Shown here in pieces: positions 27,801 to 34,132 of a DNA stretch of 64,000 bases. Source of the stretch: Calothrix brevissima NIES-22 (GTDB lineage: Bacteria; Cyanobacteriota; Cyanobacteriia; Cyanobacteriales; Nostocaceae); the NCBI RefSeq assembly GCF_002367995.1, contig NZ_AP018211.1, positions 62,001-126,000 of the forward strand. The letters run 5' to 3'. The number at the start of each line of letters is the position of its first letter. Positions within the stretch are counted from its first letter, which is position 1. The notes below the pieces were generated by a model. That model had not been told where the DNA came from. It saw nothing but the letters and a program-made list of their open reading frames with translations, and did no database searches. The position numbers and the translations under genes were made by a program.

Positions 27801-28675
27801 TCGTAAGTTTCAACATATCGCAGTGCCAATCGCCTGGGGTCTTTTTGATCTTGAGCTAGTTTTTCTGCTTGCTGCTTGATAATGGGCAATATTTCTTGCT
27901 TCACTGCTTGAGGATAATTGACTAAAATCTGAGTTCCTAAACTGTGTTCCCGATATTGAGCCACTGCTTTGACACCCAAACCAATGGTGAGCATATATTC
28001 TCCTGGTTTAATGGCATCTTCTCCTTTCCTACCTTTGAAGGAAGAGGTTGCCAGTACCATGTCGTAGCCTGTTTTAGTACGCAAATTACTTGTTTCTAGA
28101 CTGCCACCCATCCTAAAAAAAGACTCTCCAAGTTTATCTAGCCTTGCAGGTGCAAGCGTGCCTTTGGCAATTCGCATCTCTGGATTTTCTTGTTGGGGTT
28201 TAATACCAAGTCTGAACTGAAAAGCACGCAGTTCTATATTATTGGCTTGAGCAAAATCTTTATCTATTAAACCCTTACAATCACCAACCAACATTTTGGC
28301 ATCGTTGTTGGCTATAACACTGCCATTTTCTCCGGTCGTATCATCAATTACCAGAATTCTCACGTTTCGTAATTCTTGAAAAGTTCGGCAGGGTGTGAAA
28401 GGTAAAGGGTAAGCTGCTCCATCTGAAGGGTTGGGGTAAAGTTGTTGGCGGACAGTAGGGTTGTTGGCAAAGAACATCCTCTTACCTGCCGAAAATTGTA
28501 GAGTCATCCCGTTATGCTCTCTCAGGTCTTCCGGTACTGTAGCTTCGGGATAAGCTGTACCAATGCTAAACTGCACACCTGGAAATAAATATTCAGCAAG
28601 TGTGTTCTCAAGTTTTTCTTTTACCCCTGTATCTTGCTTGGTTTTTGTATCAAAATGATTTAGCGTTAGAGTCAT
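24827..28675 (-). CDS. Single-chain RNA polymerase-like protein with a DFDGD active-site motif
   Basis: The 1282-residue protein contains DFDGD (Asp459, Asp461, Asp463) in a context that follows the catalytic barrel of RNA polymerase beta-prime: TRSPL (419-423) aligns with the R-x-P motif, VYIHP (445-449) with x-L-H-P, and NMQCDFDGD with N-A-D-F-D-G-D. Upstream, Lys171 in AKGTL and Lys214/Lys217 in SSFKGRKG lie about 245-290 residues before the aspartates, as do the lysines of the partner barrel in single-chain RNA-dependent RNA polymerases and YonO-type enzymes. Residues about 500-1000 are unassigned. The C-terminus (about 1125-1270) looks like a Rossmann or SLOG-like fold (VSSIETFGIINYAAHQGIPV). 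I know no characterised homologue of this architecture. It is convergent with the pPIWI-RE operon. Confidence 0.6.
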   Translation of the reverse strand: MTLTLNHFDTKTKQDTGVKEKLENTLAEYLFPGVQFSIGTAYPEATVPEDLREHNGMTLQFSAGKRMFFANNPTVRQQLYPNPSDGAAYPLPFTPCRTFQELRNVRILVIDDTTGENGSVIANNDAKMLVGDCKGLIDKDFAQANNIELRAFQFRLGIKPQQENPEMRIAKGTLAPARLDKLGESFFRMGGSLETSNLRTKTGYDMVLATSSFKGRKGEDAIKPGEYMLTIGLGVKAVAQYREHSLGTQILVNYPQAVKQEILPIIKQQAEKLAQDQKDPRRLALRYVETYERRKALLSKIIGIEPDIKADIEDKFAIFDTLSSGSEGEDIQESESFKPEPKDLLMYSLLKTDLENYCQIIEHPKIIAELQNFVRKQWVEIATGRSIKFTSGLAQPSLYLQSDEICIPYIQEGEEIIVTRSPLINSNGVITLKNKHLPEMLDGCVYIHPKTAMENMQCDFDGDLLAFAQAKDFPQLAAEVKEKNLPENRYPDIVKKAKVPYQGTFEEIAVSAMENKIGIIANEIQKNVALQCEIDALPHAEKNKYLSQVSAHLGKVLAKYQAGKLQIPDKILQQISQVTQLQGAAIDNNQAENQLQLIQKLLKDCLAELGNELQVAADGPKSALRPEDSIIQYCQTITAYKEIEWLADKKNPEAFTNRSMKTNGYSPIDLMIKQTNQIFEPNQLVAQPVESFRNLYPGVEYTPVQKEYAQEIKNNYNLLVKQQIELEEQRKLEIGPYMVITSPTSGRTLEITNLITYEPAKNPEFWKNTEINIQIKSRKPTPKMPHHLLACIKYNTSDGAETVVPIGTISLKSVQEHNLQPGMIINQGSIKFNFGISEGMIDALKQQNQEYIESIKNNLQPVEKLQLAAVIHDVSHTEESKKYSGLRRASVAFSLFNDEVLAQVKQLQFTNMRVIGTQFNECANRNFRGEKVAIKLENAAHPRDPCQTARWIIVEGKKLGTIDARSPHLLPGCEAIATITSSPSTSIIVTSLKNFHHKLQIDNINKYAFAAHQWQGEQANIILEVRRKDPHQAPIVFAKIGNQILGNLNKQSVSFLQERLARVGREIHGFTIVGTVSHAPASYVDIVIDPATVKYPEIQIEEQVSQNSRKDKVAIASPKEQEEIEHKIATVVFFEAPVDQAHQAKTNMVMCNMVKRAVDRAIERGFNTVNFVNASPYKSENSSSVLLTIQQLAQAREDIKIDLSTAANVKNAIQLLKQPDDIVIGVSSIETFGIINYAAHQGIPVAAYIPENGEFDRRNLPERATVTQKAVTVKTKDLEHER

Positions 28676-28808
28676 ATAAGCATGTTAGGTACTATTAAAA
28701 ACTTTTATGGAGAACTCAGTTCCGAAGAATAAGTGAAATATTTTTTGATTTTTTACACGTAGATTGCTTCTCGCGGAGTGAGTATAAATTCACTTGCTCT
28801 GGAATATA

Positions 28809-28848
28809 TTTAAATTTTGAATTTTGCATTGAAAATTCAAAATTTAAA
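28809..28848. repeat. AT-rich hairpin, 17-bp stem
   Basis: TTTAAATTTTGAATTTT (28809-28825) and its exact complement (28832-28848) enclose GCATTG. Such AAAATTCAAAATT units are dispersed in Nostoc-type genomes. It lies about 134 bases upstream of the polymerase-like gene start and 62 bases before the small + strand gene. No other feature was seen in 28676-28909. Confidence 0.75.
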
Positions 28849-28909
28849 ATCTAAAATTCGGTGAATACAAATTAGAATAGGAGTTGGTATCGCACAAGAG
28901 GCGAGGCAG

Positions 28910-29101
28910 ATGGTTAAGCAACCAAAAACAAGTAGATACCAGCTAGTAGCATCGATGACTGCTGAAGAACTGCTCAGTGAAGGGTATATAAGTCTTGATG
29001 ACTTATACGACCCTAATGAAGAGCAGGAAAAAAAGGCACTTATAGAAGAAAAACAACAGGTGAGAGAAAGCGGTTGGCAAGAAGAGGGCGAAGAGTTTTA
29101 G
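28910..29101 (+). CDS. Small acidic hypothetical protein
   Basis: The 63-residue product begins at ATG 28910 with a strong purine-rich GAGGCGAGG site 4-12 bases upstream. It has a helical segment (SMTAEELLSEGYISLDDLY) and a charged Glu/Lys-rich C-terminus. It is divergent from the polymerase-like gene. I recognise no family; the size and charge would suit an antitoxin-like or anti-regulator protein, which is only a guess. Confidence 0.5.
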   Translation: MVKQPKTSRYQLVASMTAEELLSEGYISLDDLYDPNEEQEKKALIEEKQQVRESGWQEEGEEF

Positions 29102-29131
29102 CCAAATGCTGAATTAAGCAAATTCTTATAG

Positions 29132-29240
29132 CTAAGTAAGTCGGCACAGTTAAAGATAACTGGCGACGGCTGTCATTTGTCATTTGTCAAGTCTATTTAC
29201 GTTTCGTAACATAGTTGGGTGCAATTACCGACTTACTTAG
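29132..29240. repeat. MITE-like element with 13-bp inverted ends
   Basis: CTAAGTAAGTCGG (29132-29144) recurs inverted as CCGACTTACTTAG (29228-29240). The 109-bp unit encodes nothing and contains a short TCATTTG tandem. I found no convincing target duplication. Confidence 0.55.
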
Positions 29241-29301
29241 TTACAACTTTACATCTGAGTTTACGAGTTTACGTCTTAGTTTAGAACTTTATTGTTTGCG
29301 T

Positions 29302-30048
29302 TCACTCAACAAACTTACGCTTTTCTGGAGGGGTAGCCCAGATAAGGCAATGCCCTGATTTGGCCTTACGTCCGTATTGCGACAAGACGATCCCCAACTT
29401 TTGGACATCCTTGAGACATTCTCCATTTTCTAGGTAGCCTTTATTCCACTCGATTAAATTCTTGGCAAACTTCCCCTCTTTGGACAGCGCCCAATTCATT
29501 GCCTCCAATTCATTCCAAGTTAAGAGGTTTGACTGTACATCTGTATATCCTCCACCCAGTATCCCAGTAATCAAAGGTGGGACGCTCAGGCCCATAATGA
29601 AGCCCATACCCAGGATAAAAAACATTAAGAGGGCGGCAGGAAATACGGCGGTGAGAATTTGTCTGCCCTCTGCTAGCTGTGCTTTGTGAATGAGGGCGTG
29701 GGCCGCTCGGTCTATAGCAACCTTCTGCCGCTCGACTGCTACGTGTTCCACTAGTTCCAAGTTACGAGCTAAGTCCCGATTCCAATTCTTGAACAGCAAT
29801 TGCAAAGTGTCGGGTGCATCTTTCAGCATTGCTTCTAATTGTCCGGTAGCAACTAACACCAAGAATAAAGGATCATCTTGGGATAGACCGCTACTAAGGG
29901 CAAAATCCATGACTCGGCGCTTAAAGGCTTCGCTTTTTCCCTGCAAGGCTTCGGCTAGCAATTTATCGGGAGTAAAAGGTACGGCGGGTTGGTCAGTAGG
30001 GGTGGGAAAAAAATCTTCGTCAAATCTATCTACTTCTTTGCTTGTCAT
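29302..30048 (-). CDS. DUF6753-like membrane protein
   Basis: The 248-residue product has an acidic N-terminus, a helical region (about 30-125) and a hydrophobic segment (about 131-165, ILTAVFPAALLMFFILGMGF), then a soluble C-terminal part. It resembles a cyanobacterial plasmid family (DUF6753 as I recall it). Its start overlaps the ParA-like stop by four bases, so it belongs to the partition/transfer operon that reads leftwards. A membrane anchor for the neighbouring ATPase is an inference. Confidence 0.6.
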   Translation of the reverse strand: MTSKEVDRFDEDFFPTPTDQPAVPFTPDKLLAEALQGKSEAFKRRVMDFALSSGLSQDDPLFLVLVATGQLEAMLKDAPDTLQLLFKNWNRDLARNLELVEHVAVERQKVAIDRAAHALIHKAQLAEGRQILTAVFPAALLMFFILGMGFIMGLSVPPLITGILGGGYTDVQSNLLTWNELEAMNWALSKEGKFAKNLIEWNKGYLENGECLKDVQKLGIVLSQYGRKAKSGHCLIWATPPEKRKFVE

Positions 30049-31157
30049 TGCACTAACCCCGTACCAGCAAAGGCTGCATAAGCTTCTTTGAGGAAGTTCT
30101 TGACTCGTTGCTTTGATATCACCTTGAGATCGGGATGAGCGATCGCAGCTTCAAAAGTCACTCCCAATCGGTCAACCATGTTCCTCTCCCAAAAGGGAAA
30201 TTTGGGAAAGTCCATGACGATGAAATTATATTTGGTTTGAGCGGCTACAAACTCTGGCATCTCCTGAATATATTTCCAGTCATCGCACAATCCCAGATTT
30301 CTCACAAATACATGGAGCATACTGTCTCCCAAATCTTCTAAAGACTGGAGGAAGAAATTTACGGAATCAACCCCACCAGTACACACAAACCATTTAACAA
30401 ATTTAATCGAATTTTCCTTGCCTATCTCCGTCAGATCGTTATTTTTTATCCAATTAGTCACTTTTGAGTAAACCTGAGCAGGTAAGTTCACGATGACTGA
30501 GTTTTCAAAGGCCAAGTCAAATATTGTGTCTGCCTCTTTAGCCAGCTTGTCATCATCACTGAAATATGCCGTTTCTACATTGTCGTAAATATTGACAATA
30601 TCCTGGTTACTTGTATCCGCATCTACAATTGAAACATCATGACCAATGGAAGTGCAATATTCAATAAATGCTCTGGATAAAAATGATTTACCTGCGCCTC
30701 CTTTTTCCCCATCTACAATGTGAATAGTTGTAGATATTTTAAAAATTTTTTCCTGCTTGTTTAGGCTAACTTTACCATCGTTTAGGTTAACTTTGCCATC
30801 AACAGGTGTTGGTAGCTGTAACTCTTCTGGATTTTCATTGGCTGCTAAATCTGCTTCAGATTCAAGGAATATAGTAGGATTATCAAGATGTTCTCCTTCT
30901 ATCACTAAATCTTCTCTAGTATCTATGACATCGAATTCTTGGATATCATCTTCTAATTGAATCGAATTATCTTCTATTTCTCGTTCCCAAGCGACATCTT
31001 TTATTTGAAGATTTTCATTGATTGTAGACATAGCATCATTTTCTACTTTGGAGTTTGATGACTGGTTAAGGTTGTCACTAGCAAAATTACTAGCATTCTT
31101 TCTTGGCCTGCCTCTTTTTCTTTTTTCTGGATTGGGAGTTGGTGCTGTAAAGTTCAT
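30045..31157 (-). CDS. ParA/MinD-like ATPase with AT-hook-type N-terminus
   Basis: The 370-residue protein has a disordered N-terminal 140 residues that open with KRKRGRPRK (an AT-hook-like minor-groove binder) and continue acidic. The ATPase domain starts near 143 with a deviant Walker A (EKGGAGKS, Lys152 and Lys158), then DVSIVDADTSN (Walker A-prime) and VIVNLPAQ. This is the ParA/MinD/Soj class, which positions plasmids or protein complexes using ATP. It is followed by the DUF6753-like gene with a four-base overlap and preceded by the ParM/ParR-like pair. Because a ParM system is also present, it may position the conjugation machine or relaxosome instead of the plasmid (VirC1-like role); this is inference. 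Confidence 0.75.
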   Translation of the reverse strand: MNFTAPTPNPEKRKRGRPRKNASNFASDNLNQSSNSKVENDAMSTINENLQIKDVAWEREIEDNSIQLEDDIQEFDVIDTREDLVIEGEHLDNPTIFLESEADLAANENPEELQLPTPVDGKVNLNDGKVSLNKQEKIFKISTTIHIVDGEKGGAGKSFLSRAFIEYCTSIGHDVSIVDADTSNQDIVNIYDNVETAYFSDDDKLAKEADTIFDLAFENSVIVNLPAQVYSKVTNWIKNNDLTEIGKENSIKFVKWFVCTGGVDSVNFFLQSLEDLGDSMLHVFVRNLGLCDDWKYIQEMPEFVAAQTKYNFIVMDFPKFPFWERNMVDRLGVTFEAAIAHPDLKVISKQRVKNFLKEAYAAFAGTGLVQ

Positions 31158-31247
31158 AATGTCAATTAGTTAGTGATTCAAGTAGTAATTGGAAAAAGTA
31201 ATTGGAAAAATTCTCACCTATTTGGTGAATTGATGTAGTGAACTGAC

Positions 31248-31679
31248 TTACCAGTTTTCAAAAGAATTGATGTCGTAATCAAAGTGTCCTATCATCTCTT
31301 TTTGTTCCTCTATAGTGGGAGGAGTTTGTACGGTTTGGGCATGAGATTTAGAGTCGGTTGATGAAGGCGATCGCTCTGGATTTAAAGTCAAACGCAAATC
31401 TTGAGAATTAGATAACCCTGCTGCTGCGTGAATCTGCCTGAGTTGATGTAACAATGTGTAGCAAGCATCAGTGACTACCCTTTGTTTTGTAGCTTCATCA
31501 AATTCTTTTGAGTTAACAACAGCTATTGGTAGCCAGAATGCTCTTAGTGCTAGCAATATCATTTCCGTAGTATCTCTAACACTACTAGCAGCAATGTAAT
31601 CGAGCATAAAAGCATCCATTTCATTGCGCGGCTGATACCGCCAGCGAAAATTCATCCGCATCTGCTTAGACATGACCAA
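31248..31679 (-). CDS. Putative ParR-like adaptor of the ParM system
   Basis: The 143-residue product starts at ATG 31679, overlapping the ParM-like stop by 14 bases (an internal ATG at 31673 is also possible). It is mainly helical, with YQPRNEMDAFMLDYIAASSV and a long hydrophobic helix, and has a polar disordered tail. ParR proteins are small, encoded directly after parM, and bind parC repeats; size, order and coupling all fit, but sequence motifs do not prove it. Confidence 0.55.
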   Translation of the reverse strand: MVMSKQMRMNFRWRYQPRNEMDAFMLDYIAASSVRDTTEMILLALRAFWLPIAVVNSKEFDEATKQRVVTDACYTLLHQLRQIHAAAGLSNSQDLRLTLNPERSPSSTDSKSHAQTVQTPPTIEEQKEMIGHFDYDINSFENW

Positions 31680-32820
31680 TCACCTCAGCATGATGAGCAA
31701 AATGCTGTTTCACTCTTTCGTCAAAATACAAAAATGCACTATAGACATCTGCCAAGCGATTGCCAAGAAAGTGCTTATCTACGTTTTTGGGAATAGAAAC
31801 GCCAGAAAATATACAAGGTGTAGCTGGGTAGTGTGAATTCAATTCTTTCTTTATATAATCCGCAGTACCACCGCAAAATAGTATTTCTTCTACATCTGGC
31901 GGCACAACTTGGTCTAGCCAACTCGTTAGTGCTGCAACATATTCATGTCGAGCTGCCCTAATTGCCTTCACAATTGTTGTTAACTCAGATGTACGTCCTT
32001 CTCTAGTTCGAGAACGCAAGACCCGCACTAGGGGACGAGTATCAATGTCATTTCCTGCTTCAGCGATCGCTCTCGTTAACCGCTCTACAGTTTGGCCTGA
32101 TGTTGCGGCGACTACTTTCTCGACCATCTTCACCATGCCTAAATCTGACATTTTTCCTTCCTTGGAAACAATGCCTCTTTTTGAAATTAAGACTGATGCA
32201 TTGCGAAAGCCAACCATCACCACCGCGCACACTCTCTGTTTCAATGCTTGTCCCACCCGCTTTTGGTGCGATAAAAATACCCCTGCCCCCTCTGGTAAGC
32301 ATTGAAACATCACACACTCTACCTGCATTTGCAAACCAACAGCTAAGTAGTCAGCACCAAAAGTACGCACTAATCGTTCAAATTCCGCTTTGTTCTCAAA
32401 TTCTCCTGGAGGTAACAGAACTAAGAGAACTATTCTGATTTTGGATGGCAATTTCAGTTTCTCCTTAACTACCCAAATTGCGGCTAAGGTTTTATAAACA
32501 GCCCGCTCGTACTTCAACTCAACTAGTCCGGTATTGCTGTAGTACTTACTTTGAGCTAAATATCCTACTACCTTTGTCTTGCCATTCACCGACACCCACG
32601 CCCTATTCTCTGGATCAGTCACTCCCATCAAATTCTGTTCGTGAGTTTTAATTGATTCCACTGTCACATCTCCTACTTCCGGTTCCATGAACAGGGAATA
32701 AGTTTCGGAACTGCCGTATAAAGAATAAATTCCTTTTGTACCACTTCCTCCAAAATCTAGGGCAATAACAACCAGGGGAGGAATTTCCTGATTATTCTTA
32801 ATCGCACTTTTTTTTCTCAT
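31666..32820 (-). CDS. ParM-like plasmid-segregation actin
   Basis: The 384-residue product shows the actin-fold nucleotide-binding landmarks: phosphate-1 loop ALDFGGSGTKGIY (residues 16-28), a KTKVVGYLAQ segment, AVVMVGFRNASVLI (phosphate-2 region) and EEILFCGGTADYI (adenosine-binding motif, near 310). It is of ParM/StbA type rather than MreB type. It sits immediately downstream of a two-array repeat site (32857-33000) and is coupled to a small gene, the order parC-parM-parR. It would form filaments that push plasmid copies apart. The left array lies in the predicted leader of the transcript, which suggests autoregulation by the adaptor. Confidence 0.8.
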   Translation of the reverse strand: MRKKSAIKNNQEIPPLVVIALDFGGSGTKGIYSLYGSSETYSLFMEPEVGDVTVESIKTHEQNLMGVTDPENRAWVSVNGKTKVVGYLAQSKYYSNTGLVELKYERAVYKTLAAIWVVKEKLKLPSKIRIVLLVLLPPGEFENKAEFERLVRTFGADYLAVGLQMQVECVMFQCLPEGAGVFLSHQKRVGQALKQRVCAVVMVGFRNASVLISKRGIVSKEGKMSDLGMVKMVEKVVAATSGQTVERLTRAIAEAGNDIDTRPLVRVLRSRTREGRTSELTTIVKAIRAARHEYVAALTSWLDQVVPPDVEEILFCGGTADYIKKELNSHYPATPCIFSGVSIPKNVDKHFLGNRLADVYSAFLYFDERVKQHFAHHAEVIGHV

Positions 32821-32856
32821 GGATAAGAATCAGAATTAATTTTTTAATCCAAAATT

Positions 32857-33000
32857 TGGAGCCAAATGGAGCCTTTTGGAGACATTTTGGAGACATTTGG
32901 AGCCTAATTATTAATTGAGCTTATATAATTAGCCTTGTTTTCTGAAAAAATCTGGCTCCATTTGGCTCCATTTGGCTCCGTTTGGCTCCATTTGGCTCCA
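32857..33000. promoter_or_regulatory. parC-like centromere: two inverted sets of five 10-bp repeats
   Basis: The left set has five TGGAG(C/A)C cores starting at 32857, 32867, 32877, 32888 and 32898. The right set is five near-perfect units of TTTGGCTCCA (32951-33000), the inverse orientation of the left. The gap of 48 bases holds TATATAAG on the - strand, a -10-like sequence for the ParM gene. One repeat per helical turn, five on each side of a promoter, is the plan of the plasmid R1 parC site, where the units are 11 bp. Confidence 0.85.
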
Positions 33001-33067
33001 CTCAAAATAAATGTCTTGAAAATACGTAAAATGCTTGGAGTAAAGCTTTGAGAGTCGGTTTAATTAT

Positions 33068-33379
33068 TCACATATTCGATATCAGCACATAAATAACGAT
33101 TCCAAGCTTCTTTGATAATACATAACTCGCAGTCTCCAGATTTAACATTGAAAAAAATTTTCGGGCATTCATAATTAAAATTGTGAACTCACTACACAAT
33201 TGGTGGCAGAGAAATTTCCAAAAATTAATTTGTTTACCCTGAGAAAATTTGGATTTCATCCTATCTGCCAATTTGAAACTTCCTCTTGTGAGCAACCAGG
33301 AGTGATTATTAGCGTTACTTATCAATGAAAAAGAAATATTTTGCGGTTGAACATCCACTAACTCAACTAAGCTGTCCAT
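33068..33379 (-). CDS. Doubtful small ORF
   Basis: This frame encodes 103 residues (MDSLVELVDVQPQNISFSLI...). It lies upstream of the parC-like site on the same strand as the partition genes. A weak AAGAAGAAAG purine tract is 13-22 bases upstream. I recognise no family, and the hydrophobic C-terminus looks random. It could be a real short gene. Confidence 0.25.
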   Translation of the reverse strand: MDSLVELVDVQPQNISFSLISNANNHSWLLTRGSFKLADRMKSKFSQGKQINFWKFLCHQLCSEFTILIMNARKFFSMLNLETASYVLSKKLGIVIYVLISNM

Positions 33380-34132
33380 AAATTCAAATATTACTTTCTT
33401 CTTTTAGTAACTAACTTTTGATAAAGCCGTGCCATTGAACAACAGACAGATTCTCTACTACCCCAGATAGCAGTAAATCAGTCTGTATAAAAATAGATCA
33501 AAGCTATATTAAGTTACTTATCTACCAGAACCAAGATAAAAATACTGAAACCATTGTCTGGCAAGAATTACAGCAACTAGGCAGAAAAATAATTTTGTGT
33601 ATAATTACACTATTTTTGCAAATATGGTATTGCAAATTGTAACTATCTATAGCAACTATAACAGCGATGTTATCAGTTAAAATACACAGAAATTTAATAA
33701 AAAAATTGACTCTGATTTTTATTAATACGTAAGACTAAAGATAGATTTTATTGCAATTTTAATTACCGTAATGTGATAATTACATCCAATGAAATTATGT
33801 AATTGATGTCAGCTGTCGGGCATACAACTTGCAGCGTCAGGGCGGGCTTTCTGTCCTAACGCTACTTGCTACAAGTCAGAAGGGTGCAGTGGTTCTCTTT
33901 CAAGGATAGGTATTTAATTTTTCGAGCAATAATTGAGAATATTCTCAATTATTGAACAAAGTTTTAAGGTCTCAGACGATGATTTTGGTTTTAAAACCCA
34001 AAAAATTGGTCAAATCTGAAAAACCTACCCTTGAAAAGCAGTGGTTCCCCCACAAGAGATTGAAAAAAATATTTGTTTGAATTAAAAGCGTGACAGCTGA
34101 TCAACAAAGTACTTACATCACGCGCCAGTGTT
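33380..34132. other. Gene-free region before the relaxase; candidate oriT
   Basis: No gene is visible in these 753 bases, and the region directly precedes the MobV gene, where such plasmids place oriT. Structures seen are: AATTACAT/ATGTAATT inverted repeats (about 33778-33804); an AGCGTCAGG/TCCTAACGCT stem around 33834-33865; a 28-bp perfect palindrome at 33927-33954; and the decamer GCAGTGGTTC repeated near 33885 and 34038 together with an inverted TTTCAAGG/CCTTGAAA pair. The nick site cannot be assigned from sequence alone. Confidence 0.4.
33927..33954. repeat. 28-bp perfect palindrome
   Basis: CAATAATTGAGAAT is followed directly by its complement ATTCTCAATTATTG. It is 179 bases upstream of the relaxase gene. 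No T tract follows, so it is more likely a protein-binding site or a part of oriT than a terminator. Confidence 0.8.

Noticed and set aside
24827..28675. Chance occurrence of DFDGD
   Set aside because: The flanking R-x-P and x-H-P elements and the upstream lysines keep the order and approximate spacing of the polymerase core, which is unlikely by chance, although structure prediction is still needed.
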